From assembly GCA_015523125.1 (NCBI GenBank), contig WAKX01000014.1:45386-109385 (forward strand): a DNA stretch of 64,000 bases, written 5' to 3'. The stretch comes from DHVE2 group archaeon (GTDB taxonomy: Archaea > Thermoplasmatota > Thermoplasmata > Thermoplasmatales > Aciduliprofundaceae). Made by a program: the position numbers and the translations under genes. A model generated the notes under the pieces. It made no database searches. It was not told where the DNA came from and saw only the letters and a list, made by a program, of their open reading frames with translations. Shown one piece after another: positions 25,641-35,005 of this stretch. Numbering within the stretch: the first letter of the stretch is position 1; every line of letters begins with the position of its first letter.

Positions 25641-26025
25641 TGTTCTTCCGCTCCTTCGAGAATTTTTTTATCATCTCAATATCATCTCCTTCGCGGCTCC
25701 AGAATCTTCTAACAGTGGTATACACACCTCCTCGATTGTTCACGAAAAGCTCGATTAAAATCCATCGTGGTTCTACGACCTTTTTGAAATCCTCCAAGAT
25801 TTTGTTCGCTAAATTTTCATGCAGAATTCCTACATTTCTGAAAGATACAAAATACATTTTTAATGATTTTAGCTCCGGCAATTTTTCCTCGGGCTCGTAA
25901 ACCAAGCGAACAGTGTAAAAATCAGGCAGGCCGGTCATGGGGCAAACAGCCGTCAATTCGGGGTACTCGTACTCAATTACAGTATGCGAATCTGGATACT
26001 CAAATTTCACAGTCTCGAATAGCAT
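25621..26025 (-). CDS. queF: QueF-family protein (preQ0 reductase or archaeosine-forming QueF-like)
   Basis: This 134-residue single-domain protein has the T-fold motif CPMTGLPDF with the thioimide-forming cysteine and aspartate, and ELKSLKMYFVSFRNVGILHE. Bacterial QueF reduces preQ0 to preQ1 with NADPH; crenarchaeal QueF-like proteins instead convert preQ0 in tRNA to archaeosine. The LKS-K-Y segment resembles the NADPH-binding QueF motif, so either assignment remains open. An AATTAATTAAACC box near 26053 gives a leaderless start. Confidence 0.85.
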   Translation of the reverse strand: MLFETVKFEYPDSHTVIEYEYPELTAVCPMTGLPDFYTVRLVYEPEEKLPELKSLKMYFVSFRNVGILHENLANKILEDFKKVVEPRWILIELFVNNRGGVYTTVRRFWSREGDDIEMIKKFSKERKNNDGGNL

Positions 26026-26063
26026 AAGATGCAGTAATAGGCAGTGGTTTAATTAATTTTCCG

Positions 26064-27098
26064 TCAATCCATGCGCTGAGCCACAACCATATTTCTCTTG
26101 AAAAGACATCTGAGGGTGAGGATTATGTTAATAGTCCACATAAGAATCAAAATGAAGTAGAGCACCAAGAGAAAATCCTCAATACTTCTGTACTTCAAGA
26201 ACGAGTTGAATAGAAAAGCCCCAATTAGAAATTGCCCGAGAGGAAAGGTAAATGACCACCATGCCGTCTTGTACGGTACTTTCATTTTGTCGAGATAATA
26301 AATGGTCACCATGAGCGCCATGAAAAACCACCAAACGCCGATTCCGAAGAAGAGAAGAGAGAAGAAAATTGACACCCCATCGAGCCCTGGGAAGAAATAG
26401 TAGTACGAGAGCAAAGAGGTAAGCGACGCTCCTATTGGTCCTAAATTTATCCAGAAAAGCGCAATGCGATTCTTGTGCAAAGGTTCATGGAGGATGAAGC
26501 GGTAAATCCAAATGGAAAACAGGGAAATATAGAGAAAAAATCCAGCTCCGAATGAGAAATCAAAGAGGAATAGAGCGAGGTCGCGAAGATGCTCGATTTC
26601 CACAACCAACGTGCCAGTCCCGGGCACCAAGAGCAAACCGGTGGCACCTAAGAACCATGAGGGGTTGATATGCTCAATGGTTATATGCTTCCCCATGAAC
26701 GTGATGAACATTATGAGCATCTCAATCACTATTACCGCTATGGCCCCAGAGAACCAGAAAAATATATAGAACGGGAGAATAAGATTAACTATTGAAAAAT
26801 TCGTGGAGAGGGAGAGCATGGCTACGCCGAAGGTAACGTAGAAATTTGCCTTTATCGGATTTTTGAAATCTTCCTTTACCTCATTCCAAAAAAACGCCAG
26901 TTTCCCGATGAAAGGCACCAAGATTATGAAGAAGAAAACGAAGTTCAGGAATGCCATTACGCTGGCGAAATCCATGAGAAAAGATAAAGAGTACTTCGCT
27001 CCAATCATATAGGTGGCCGTGGTAAACACACCCGTACCCATTACCAGCGCAAACCACGAAGATGAGAATGTCCTCACAAAATCCCTGAATGTGTCCAC
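26064..27098 (-). CDS. TehA/SLAC1-family (TDT) anion transporter
   Basis: This 344-residue, ten-helix membrane protein fits the tellurite-resistance/dicarboxylate transporter family, whose members conduct small anions or malate. The first helix begins SSWFALVMGTGVF, matching the family. A GGTTAAATATT box at 27118-27128 places the transcript start on the GTG at 27098; the TTG at 27119 overlaps the box and is unlikely. It is divergent from the amidohydrolase. Confidence 0.82.
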   Translation of the reverse strand: MDTFRDFVRTFSSSWFALVMGTGVFTTATYMIGAKYSLSFLMDFASVMAFLNFVFFFIILVPFIGKLAFFWNEVKEDFKNPIKANFYVTFGVAMLSLSTNFSIVNLILPFYIFFWFSGAIAVIVIEMLIMFITFMGKHITIEHINPSWFLGATGLLLVPGTGTLVVEIEHLRDLALFLFDFSFGAGFFLYISLFSIWIYRFILHEPLHKNRIALFWINLGPIGASLTSLLSYYYFFPGLDGVSIFFSLLFFGIGVWWFFMALMVTIYYLDKMKVPYKTAWWSFTFPLGQFLIGAFLFNSFLKYRSIEDFLLVLYFILILMWTINIILTLRCLFKRNMVVAQRMD

Positions 27099-27174
27099 AT
27101 TTGCATAATTGTGTTTCAATATTTAACCTATTTCCCTGAGAAAGATTAATGCGCGATGATGCAATCCCCCACCT

Positions 27175-28311
27175 ATGAAAGCAATAAAGGCAAACCTCCT
27201 TTATGATGGCACCGGCGCAAAGGCGCGGAAAAATGTGTACATTCTTTTCGATGGAGAAAAAATCGTGGATATTTCTAAGGATAGAAAAGGTGCCGAAGTC
27301 ATGGACGAGGGAATTGTCACTCCGGGATTTTTGGATCCACATTGCCACATAGGCATGGCGCGGAGCGGCGAGCCGTATCAAGAAGACGAAACCAACGAGG
27401 AGATGAACGCAATTTACCCTTTGGTGAACGCGATTCACTCGGTGTACATGGACGATCCGGCGTTTAGAGAGAGCGTGGAATTCGGAGTTTTATACTCGCA
27501 TATCATGCCGGGGAGCGGAAATATTATCGGAGGGAGAACCGCACTAATAAGAAATTTCGCCCGGGACATAGGGGATGCGTTCATCGAAAATATAGGAATA
27601 AAGGCAGCCTTGGGTTATAATCCCCGCAGTACTACATCTTGGAAGGGAACAAGACCCAGCACTAGGATGGGCGCAATCGCCATGCTCCGCGAGGAACTGC
27701 TCAAGGCGAAGAAGACAAAGGCGCTTTTGAAGAAAAAGAAAAAAATAAGGGAAGAAGTGGAACCTCTCACCGAAATATTCATCGACATCCTCGATAAGAA
27801 ATTGCCGCTCATGGTACACGTACACAAGGAAGACGACATAATCACCCTGATGAACTTAGTGGACGAATTCGGAATTCGGGCCGTGATTAATCACGGGTGC
27901 GACGTGCATTCCCCAGAACTCTGGGAAAAAGTCAAGAAGAGAAAAATGGATGTGATTTACGGGCCAGTGGATTCTTTCTCATACAAGGTGGAATTGAAGA
28001 ACGAGAGCTGGAGGAATATAAGGTACATAGTGGAATCCGGACTGAAATTCTCGGTTATGAGCGACCATCCCGTTGTTTTGCAGAGAAATTTGCCATTGCA
28101 GTTGAGATTCTTCCGCCGCTTCGGAATGAGCAAGGAAGAAGCCATAGCGCTCATCTCGGGCAACGCCGCGGACATCATAGGCGCGAAGAACATTGGCAAG
28201 ATGATGAAAGGTTATCTCGCCTCCTTGGTGGTCTGGAACGGGGACCCGTTCAGCCTGGATTCTTACCCCGTGCACGTGATCGGCGAGGGCCAAACGGTGT
28301 ACGAGGAATAA
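27175..28311 (+). CDS. Amidohydrolase-superfamily protein
   Basis: This 378-residue protein has the metal-site motif DPHCHIG, later HVHKED, INHGCDVH and SDHPVV, and the composite beta domain split between N-terminus (VYILFDGEKIVD) and C-terminus (GYLASLVVWNGDPF). It is of the imidazolonepropionase/dihydroorotase-like group of cyclic amide hydrolases; the substrate is unknown. A GATTAATG box at 27144-27151 suggests a leaderless start. Confidence 0.85.
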   Translation: MKAIKANLLYDGTGAKARKNVYILFDGEKIVDISKDRKGAEVMDEGIVTPGFLDPHCHIGMARSGEPYQEDETNEEMNAIYPLVNAIHSVYMDDPAFRESVEFGVLYSHIMPGSGNIIGGRTALIRNFARDIGDAFIENIGIKAALGYNPRSTTSWKGTRPSTRMGAIAMLREELLKAKKTKALLKKKKKIREEVEPLTEIFIDILDKKLPLMVHVHKEDDIITLMNLVDEFGIRAVINHGCDVHSPELWEKVKKRKMDVIYGPVDSFSYKVELKNESWRNIRYIVESGLKFSVMSDHPVVLQRNLPLQLRFFRRFGMSKEEAIALISGNAADIIGAKNIGKMMKGYLASLVVWNGDPFSLDSYPVHVIGEGQTVYEE

Positions 28312-28316
28312 TCTCC

Positions 28317-29066
28317 TTATTTTTTCTTGAAAAACATCACGTACTCGTGCTTGAAAATATAATATCCATCTTTGAGAGCGCGGTATCTCCACAGCGAGTA
28401 TTTTCCCCTCTTTCCTCTATTTTCCTCGATATTCTTAACAACTATGCTCTTTAACACGTAGCCATTTCGAATCACGCGGTCCATGGTGTAGAATCCCAGC
28501 GGAATCCACTCTCCCCGGGAGTATTTATCCCCTATGACCAGAACTAAATACCGGCCAGAATCCAAATGAGCTCCCGCAAGTTTTACAATTTTTTCAAATG
28601 AGTTTAAGAATTCTTCCACGCTGGCCGCGTTGGAGAGGTCGCCTTTAATCTCGGAGAATTTAATTATGTCCCAGTAAGGCGGGTGCATTATTAGAAGCTG
28701 GAAATTGCCTAAATCTTCATACGTTTCTTCTTTGGAGGAATCTCCCACAATCACTTTCGTTTCAACGCCATAAGGATTTTCCTCATTGGAAATAAGATCC
28801 TCTGCCTTCTTCGCAATCTCTCGATTTATTTCGATCCCCACAGCATTTCTCCCCAATCTGCGGGCTTCTATGAGGGTCGTGCCCAAACCGGCGAAGGTAT
28901 CGAGGACTCTCTCCCCTTTCTTTGTGAACCTTAGCATGGCCTGCCTAGGAATTTGCGGAATGAAATTGCCATGATATTCTGGGGTGTGCATACCAGAATT
29001 ATCCCTAGCTGGAAAAATCCACAGGGAATCGGTTATAATTTCATCGTATTCCTTCCACCTTTTCAT
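28317..29066 (-). CDS. Orphan N6/N4 DNA methyltransferase
   Basis: This 249-residue enzyme has SAM motif I (LDTFAGLGTTLIEARRLG) downstream of motif X-like sequence, and catalytic motif IV as HPPYW, a variant of (D/S)PPY. It belongs to the beta-like class of adenine-N6 or cytosine-N4 methylases. No restriction nuclease is adjacent. Longer frames to 29186 overlap the end of the S53 gene and lack a promoter; the ATG at 29066 or the GTG at 29087 is more likely. Motif variation also leaves an RNA guanine methylase possible. Confidence 0.8.
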   Translation of the reverse strand: MKRWKEYDEIITDSLWIFPARDNSGMHTPEYHGNFIPQIPRQAMLRFTKKGERVLDTFAGLGTTLIEARRLGRNAVGIEINREIAKKAEDLISNEENPYGVETKVIVGDSSKEETYEDLGNFQLLIMHPPYWDIIKFSEIKGDLSNAASVEEFLNSFEKIVKLAGAHLDSGRYLVLVIGDKYSRGEWIPLGFYTMDRVIRNGYVLKSIVVKNIEENRGKRGKYSLWRYRALKDGYYIFKHEYVMFFKKK

Positions 29067-29125
29067 ATCGATATCGTTGATCTTCACAAAAAAGAGAATG
29101 GAAAAAAGGTTAAAAAATTTTGGAA

Positions 29126-32100
29126 TTATCTCTTCCTTCTGAAATACACCGCAAGAATACCAAACGCAATGAAAATCGCGAACCACTGCGATATCTCCGG
29201 CACTGCCTGAAGGGTTATGTCTATCTCCGTGCTCGCAGCCAACGTTCCACTGTTCGAACCACTGCCCTGCGAACTGGTGGCATCAACGTTCACATTGTCT
29301 CCGTTTATTCCGTTGTACGTATATACATCGTATCTTCCTGATGAATCGGTTGTTACCTTGTAGGATATTCCCAAGGTGGTATCGTTGACCCATACGGTTG
29401 CGCCGCTTATTGGATTTCCGCTGGAATCCTTCACATACCCGTATATATGATACTGGGGTATCCCCGCCTTCACCTGTATGTCGTCGAAGTAGAAGCCGGG
29501 GTAATTGTGCGTGTACTCATCGCTCTCAAAGTAGAAAATAAAGCGCACTTTGTGACCCAGTAAATTTTTATTTACATTTGGGTCGTTTATAGCAGAGGTA
29601 TTAAATGTTTTAAGTACCCATCCACTGGAGGATCCACCGAATATATAGGTATTGTTTAATCCTTGATCAGAGGCACATATTCCGTCATACTGACTTGCAT
29701 TATTATTGGGATCCAAAAGCCACCACGTAGTACCAGAATCGTTTTCAAATGCCATGGTAACACCATCCCACATTCCACTACTATCCTCTTCAAGATCGTA
29801 CCATGCATAGAAAGATAGAGTAACCCATGATGCATTTTTGAGATCGACCCACGGAGTCATTAGCGCTTGCACCTGTTCATCAACTCCGTAATCACCGTTG
29901 AGAACGGTACCTATTAAATCAGAACCGGAATGTGCGCTGGATGGTCCAACGTTGGAAGGCGAGCCCCACTGCCAAATGCTGGGCTCGGAATTGTGTGAGG
30001 AATAATTCCACGCGTCTACCTGCCAATTATATAGCACATTGGGATTATCCGTCGTTTCTAAGTCATTTGTTCCCGTCAATGTGAAATTGTATATGCTGCT
30101 CCACGCGGTGTTGGTGCCATCATCCATGTAGATTCTGAAATAATAAGTCACATCAGGAGTTAAATTCTGGATAGCAATCTCGTGCTGCGTGCTCGCGGTG
30201 GATTCTTCAGGGGTTTGCATATCCATGTGATTCGGGCCAATTCCGTACTCCACGTAAGACTTAACGGCTTCGTTGGTGGTGTAGTTTATCACCGCTTCCA
30301 GATGAGAATAAATCTTTATCGAAGTTATTGAAATTGTGGATACTGTCGTAGTTGTGGTGACGCTATCGCTCTTGCTGCTGTCTCCCTCGCTAACAGCTGT
30401 GACGGTAACGTCCTGAGAATCTCCGTTATTCGCATTGCTGGGCGCGGTGACCGTTAGGGTAACAGTTGTGCTCGCCCCCGCGTTGAGAGTTACCTTGTTT
30501 GATGAAAGCGTCGCAGTCCATCCATTGCTGGTAGAACTCGTGCTCAAATCGAATGTGTCCTGAAGCGTACCCGTATTTTCTACCGTTATTGTATAATCCA
30601 CACTTCCGCCCGGCTGCACCGTCTTGCTGGATGAATCAACGCTAAGTTGCACACCATAACCATTAACCGTCACGGTGGTGGATGCGGAATTATTATCCTC
30701 GTTCTTCTCGGCGATTTTGTTGTCGGGGTCTGCATAAGCTATTAGGGTGTGTGTGCCAGTATGACCCGTAGTATCCCAGGAAATTTGAACATTTGCGCTG
30801 CTTCCAGATGCAAGCGCGCCCACGCTAACGTTGCCAATATGCGTGCCAGAAGATACTGAATCGTAGTAGAACCCAACGTAAACATTGTTCGCATCTACAT
30901 CTCCCACATTTTTAACCGTTGCATATATTGTTATGCTCTGGCCCTCATTCACATTTGAAGACGAAGTAGATATTGAAGTTATAGTGAGATCAGGAGCATT
31001 GGATGGGTTAATTTTCAGCGTAAGATGTATGTAATTTGTAAGGTTTCCCCAGTGTCCGTTGTTGTGATTATAGGAATAGGCAGTCAGATTCAAATCATAG
31101 GTGCCTGCGGGGGTAGAAGCTTGAGTTGCCACATTCAGAGTAAAACTCGCGGAAGAGCCATTTCCTGACGGGAGAACATATTCAACCGAGGAACTGGCGC
31201 TAGAACCAGATGGAAGTCCGCTAACGGTGAAATGCCCAACCTCACAGGTCCACATGTATGGGAAGGAAACATCGATGGTGTACGAGGCGGTCTGTCCCGC
31301 GGTCACGGTGGCAGATGTTGCGGAAGCGCTTAACGAGAAGCCAATATCATGGACGAGTTCCCAAGCATTGGGCACTCCCCATCCTGTTGCCAGATCCCAG
31401 CCAGTACGTGCATCGTATGCAGTTTCCCCGTTGTGATATCCGCTGGGAGTCTCCGTGACATCGAAGAATGGCGGCGAAGAGGAATATTTATTGTTATTGT
31501 AGAAATCGTTGCCTAACTGGTAAATAGTGGGGAGGAAATACCCGAAACCATGATTTGATACTCCGTAAGTAACTCCAACATATGCAGCCATCTCGGCCAC
31601 CATGCCCGCCGTAACAGGACACGCAACCGATGTGCCGCCTATACCACTCCATTTATTATTTCCACTTCCATCGCTCAGATATACAAGAGTATTCTCTGCC
31701 ATGGCCGCAATGTCCGCCGTGGCCCTTCCATGCTTTCCCGTCGTGCCAATAATTGAATCCACATAATCTTTCTGGAACCATGGTTCCGGATATGCGGAAC
31801 TCACGCCGCTCTGGGTACCCCAATCGTCGTTGGAACCGCCAGGACCTTGTCCATTTGCCCCAGAACCATCATCGTACCACACATGCTCATCGTTTCTTGG
31901 ATTTGCTATGTTGGTATTGTAACCCATGGTAGCCTCATCGTTAATAGATGTGATATCGTACCCGTTGGGCACAGGCGACGTGCCACCCACAGCGATGATC
32001 CCATAAGAACTCTGAGCATCTATGGATGGATAACTTGGGGAATCGGTATCTCCATCATCTCCGCTGGATGCGAGAACAGTGACACCCATGGCGTTAAGGG

Positions 32101-33334
32101 CCTTAACATCGTTGTCGGTGGTTGCAGAACCGGAGTAGTCACCGTCGCCCCAGGAGTTACTCACAGCAACCAAAGTAGCTGAGGTATCTGATGCAAGGGT
32201 ATTAGCTATGTAATCGTACTCATTATCGGGGAAATTGCTCTCTCCAGGACCACCCTGTCCATTTCCTTCTCCATAAACACAATATGCATCCACACCAGGC
32301 GCCAAAGTTCCGACCATTTCCAAATCCAACTCATTCTCTCCAGAGACACTCCCGTCTGTGTTACTCCCAGGAGATACTGTTCCAGATGTACCATGGGAAT
32401 GCACAGTGGACATCACCCCGAGATTCTGGATCCATGACGGAATAGAGTGCTGATAGTAGTATGTCACAGCATCCGGATCAAAAGGTGCATATTGTGTCGA
32501 TGAATCGGAACCTTCCCACAGAACCGTGGCAACACGCAATCCTGTGGCAAATATGTGATTATTGCTCGCAGAGCCGTCAGGCGTGTTGTTGTAAAGTTCA
32601 AAAACCCTATACATCTTCGCCACATCAGCACCAGTGAGCCAATCGGTTCCGCTGGATGCGTGATAATAATTCAAATGGAAATTGGTGGAGTTGTCCAGTC
32701 CGTCGATCCCTTTGATGTAAGGAACGAATTCCGACGGAATCTCTGGAGCGTTCAAGGCCGCGAAGAAATACGGCCTGAAATGAGGATTCCCGTTGCTTTT
32801 GAAATATCCAAACTGCACGTTGAAGAGCCTCGAAATATTGGATATGGTATCGTAAATAGTTATGGAATTTCTTAGTTTATATGTATATTCCACATGTACT
32901 CCATTGCTTTTTATCCATCCCAGTATGGCATTGTAAACATCGGAATTCGGGGCAAAGTTGGCCTTGAAATCTTTGTAATTCATGAATTTATGGTAGTTCG
33001 GAGAATTCGGATCATTAACGCTTTTCAAAAACATGTCCAAAGACGGCTCATTTCTCCATTTCAGCGCTATGGTCACATAGATTTTGGTAGATGGATTTGC
33101 ATTACCAATAAATTTACTTTCTTTCAGAATTGCACTTTTATACGATGTTTTCATAGGTACCAAGAACCCGTGCGGCTTCTCTGCTGCGATTGTTCCAAAA
33201 TACAATGCCGTTACTGACATCATAAAAACAAGCACCAGCACAGCAAATATTTTCCCATGATCTCTCTTTTTGGTCTTCACATATGGTTTGCTATTCCCAT
33301 ACAGGGAATTTTTTATCTCCATTCTTTTTTGCAT
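29126..33334 (-). CDS. Giant secreted S53 (sedolisin/kumamolisin-type) protease
   Basis: This 1,402-residue surface protease has an N-terminal membrane or signal helix (about 28-48), a pro-kumamolisin domain (about 60-220), and an S53 catalytic domain. ENELDLEM supplies Glu and Asp and GGTSVACP the serine, near residue 565. Beyond it follow CARDB/NEW3 repeats, a fibronectin-like module, a MAM-like jelly roll (SFYAWYDLEEDS) and a CarboxypepD-type module. The C-terminus is a VPE, hydrophobic, RRKR tail. S53 enzymes work in acid, consistent with the proton ATPase. A TTTATA box near 33356 suggests the ATG at 33334. Confidence 0.92.
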   Translation of the reverse strand: MQKRMEIKNSLYGNSKPYVKTKKRDHGKIFAVLVLVFMMSVTALYFGTIAAEKPHGFLVPMKTSYKSAILKESKFIGNANPSTKIYVTIALKWRNEPSLDMFLKSVNDPNSPNYHKFMNYKDFKANFAPNSDVYNAILGWIKSNGVHVEYTYKLRNSITIYDTISNISRLFNVQFGYFKSNGNPHFRPYFFAALNAPEIPSEFVPYIKGIDGLDNSTNFHLNYYHASSGTDWLTGADVAKMYRVFELYNNTPDGSASNNHIFATGLRVATVLWEGSDSSTQYAPFDPDAVTYYYQHSIPSWIQNLGVMSTVHSHGTSGTVSPGSNTDGSVSGENELDLEMVGTLAPGVDAYCVYGEGNGQGGPGESNFPDNEYDYIANTLASDTSATLVAVSNSWGDGDYSGSATTDNDVKALNAMGVTVLASSGDDGDTDSPSYPSIDAQSSYGIIAVGGTSPVPNGYDITSINDEATMGYNTNIANPRNDEHVWYDDGSGANGQGPGGSNDDWGTQSGVSSAYPEPWFQKDYVDSIIGTTGKHGRATADIAAMAENTLVYLSDGSGNNKWSGIGGTSVACPVTAGMVAEMAAYVGVTYGVSNHGFGYFLPTIYQLGNDFYNNNKYSSSPPFFDVTETPSGYHNGETAYDARTGWDLATGWGVPNAWELVHDIGFSLSASATSATVTAGQTASYTIDVSFPYMWTCEVGHFTVSGLPSGSSASSSVEYVLPSGNGSSASFTLNVATQASTPAGTYDLNLTAYSYNHNNGHWGNLTNYIHLTLKINPSNAPDLTITSISTSSSNVNEGQSITIYATVKNVGDVDANNVYVGFYYDSVSSGTHIGNVSVGALASGSSANVQISWDTTGHTGTHTLIAYADPDNKIAEKNEDNNSASTTVTVNGYGVQLSVDSSSKTVQPGGSVDYTITVENTGTLQDTFDLSTSSTSNGWTATLSSNKVTLNAGASTTVTLTVTAPSNANNGDSQDVTVTAVSEGDSSKSDSVTTTTTVSTISITSIKIYSHLEAVINYTTNEAVKSYVEYGIGPNHMDMQTPEESTASTQHEIAIQNLTPDVTYYFRIYMDDGTNTAWSSIYNFTLTGTNDLETTDNPNVLYNWQVDAWNYSSHNSEPSIWQWGSPSNVGPSSAHSGSDLIGTVLNGDYGVDEQVQALMTPWVDLKNASWVTLSFYAWYDLEEDSSGMWDGVTMAFENDSGTTWWLLDPNNNASQYDGICASDQGLNNTYIFGGSSSGWVLKTFNTSAINDPNVNKNLLGHKVRFIFYFESDEYTHNYPGFYFDDIQVKAGIPQYHIYGYVKDSSGNPISGATVWVNDTTLGISYKVTTDSSGRYDVYTYNGINGDNVNVDATSSQGSGSNSGTLAASTEIDITLQAVPEISQWFAIFIAFGILAVYFRRKR

Positions 33335-33449
33335 TTTCACCACCCATATTCTATAAATGGTATTGCAATCACGATATATAACCTATTTGAAACACAGCGC
33401 CAGTGAAACATCACAAGAGTTAAATAACCCTCACATATTCTCTTTTTCT

Positions 33450-33749
33450 ATGTTCTGTCCAAAATGCGGTTCTCTCATGCATCCCCGAGAGGGAAAGTGG
33501 GTTTGCGATAATTGCGGTTACGAAATGCCAATCGAGGAGAAGCAGGAAATCGTTGAAGAAGCAAAGAAGAAAGAGACCATCGTGATCAAAAAGGATATCG
33601 AAACTCTCCCCTACGATGAATCAGTGATATGTCCAAAGTGCGGACATCAGGGCGCTTACTGGATGCTTCAACAGACGCGCTCTGCGGATGAGCCGGAAAC
33701 CAGATTCTACATCTGCCCCAAATGCGGGCACAGGTGGAGAGAGTACTGA
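33450..33749 (+). CDS. tfs: Transcription factor S (TFIIS-like cleavage factor)
   Basis: This 99-residue protein has an N-terminal zinc ribbon (CPKCG, CDNCG) and a C-terminal one (CPKCG, CPKCG) whose loop carries the acidic pair in RSADEPETRFY. The loop stimulates RNA cleavage by stalled RNA polymerase. A GTTAAATAAC box at 33419-33428 lies 25 nt before the ATG at 33450, so longer N-terminal frames are not real. It is followed by the NERD gene. Confidence 0.95.
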   Translation: MFCPKCGSLMHPREGKWVCDNCGYEMPIEEKQEIVEEAKKKETIVIKKDIETLPYDESVICPKCGHQGAYWMLQQTRSADEPETRFYICPKCGHRWREY

Positions 33750-33794
33750 TCTCTCTTTAAATAATTTTTATATCCGCGCTTCCTATGTTCCTGC

Positions 33795-34526
33795 ATGAAG
33801 AATTATCCCGAAAAGCAACTTAAAAAAATAAAAAGAAAAAGGAGAATGAAGGCATTTTACTCTGCGATCGGAGGCGTTTTAAGTGCAATTATTGGTGTTT
33901 TTCTCATTTTCTATTCGCGGAACGCTCAACTGAGCTTTATTTACTCGTTAATCATCGCCGCTGTTTTGTTTATAATATCCGCCATCTTATTTGGGTTAAT
34001 GTCCCACAATTTCCAACCAACTAGAGAGGAAAAAATATACTCCAAGGGCGTGGAAGGGGAGAAGGATTTCAGGAAGCATTTGGACAAATTAGAAGGGTAC
34101 AAGGGATACGGCGTTTCACTTCCACACGGCGGAGACATAGACGCTCTTCTAATATGCAAAAAAGGTGTGTTTGCATTCGAAGTTAAAAACTATTCCGGCA
34201 TATTGACATGCGAAGGAGACACGTGGAGAAGAACGAAAATAGGAAGAGGCGGCGGAAGGTACGAGGGCCATGTGGGCAATCCCTCTGGGGAAGCGAAAAG
34301 GCATGCTCAGGATTTGGAAAATTACCTTCTGAGGAGAGGATTAGAAGTGAACGTCGAACCAGTGGTTGTCATAGCGAATAGAGATGCAGAGCTTCACTGC
34401 GACAACTGCTCTGTTCCCGTTATAAAGATGGAAGAACTGAGAAATTTTCTTCGCCGTGAGGATATTCTTACGAAGAGAGAAATAAAAAGAATAAAAAATG
34501 CAATAAAGAAAATGACTCAGGCATAA
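33795..34526 (+). CDS. NERD-domain membrane protein
   Basis: This 243-residue protein has a basic N-terminus, two membrane helices (about 18-75) and a nuclease-related NERD domain (VEGEKDF, GDIDALLICKKGVFAFEVKNYSG). The D, E and K of the PD-(D/E)xK-like core are present. NERD proteins are thought to process DNA or act in nucleic acid signalling, without firm evidence. It follows tfs by 45 bp with a TTTTTATATCC box in between, so it may have its own promoter. Confidence 0.8.
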   Translation: MKNYPEKQLKKIKRKRRMKAFYSAIGGVLSAIIGVFLIFYSRNAQLSFIYSLIIAAVLFIISAILFGLMSHNFQPTREEKIYSKGVEGEKDFRKHLDKLEGYKGYGVSLPHGGDIDALLICKKGVFAFEVKNYSGILTCEGDTWRRTKIGRGGGRYEGHVGNPSGEAKRHAQDLENYLLRRGLEVNVEPVVVIANRDAELHCDNCSVPVIKMEELRNFLRREDILTKREIKRIKNAIKKMTQA

Positions 34527-34939
34527 CCTTCTAAGTCCTTTTTTCTTTCCTCTTTCTTCGCGTTCATGAATTGAGCTGGGGGTGGGATTGGCGGGGGTAG
34601 ATGCACCTCTTTGGCCAAAATAACTGACTCGATTATGCAGTTGTTTATTATTGTGCCGTGCACCTCCTTGGCAACTTCATCGGGCATTCTGTGCTTGTGG
34701 GTCCACTCGCTTGTAAGCTCCGGAATATTGCCCTCGTAAATGACAATTCCGTCTATAGTGATCATCCCGATTCCCGAGTAGGTAACGGTGAACTTGAACT
34801 CGATTTTAGCCTGATTCTCCCCAATCTGTATGATATTCAAAACGGTGCTGTTATTATCAATTCTTATTTCTTTGGGCGCTTTCTCCGGCTCTATGAACCT
34901 CTTCGCCTCTATGCCATCAATCCTGAATGTTCTAATCAT
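34517..34939 (-). CDS. Uncharacterised protein with SecB-like traits
   Basis: This roughly 140-residue protein is beta-rich in its first two thirds (IEFKFTVTYSGIGMITIDG) and ends with helix NNCIIESVILAKE and a proline segment LPPPIPPPAQFM. The layout recalls SecB-type chaperones known in Methanocaldococcus, but the similarity is weak. An in-frame TTG at 34984 is an alternative start; a GTATATTTC box near 34993 favours starting further downstream. It ends 10 bp into the convergent NERD gene. Confidence 0.55.
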   Translation of the reverse strand: MIRTFRIDGIEAKRFIEPEKAPKEIRIDNNSTVLNIIQIGENQAKIEFKFTVTYSGIGMITIDGIVIYEGNIPELTSEWTHKHRMPDEVAKEVHGTIINNCIIESVILAKEVHLPPPIPPPAQFMNAKKEERKKDLEGYA

Positions 34940-35005
34940 AGGGCTCAATAAGGAACGCTTGTATTTTACCTTTCCCTTATCCAACAGAAATATACCCTAA
35001 GCACC

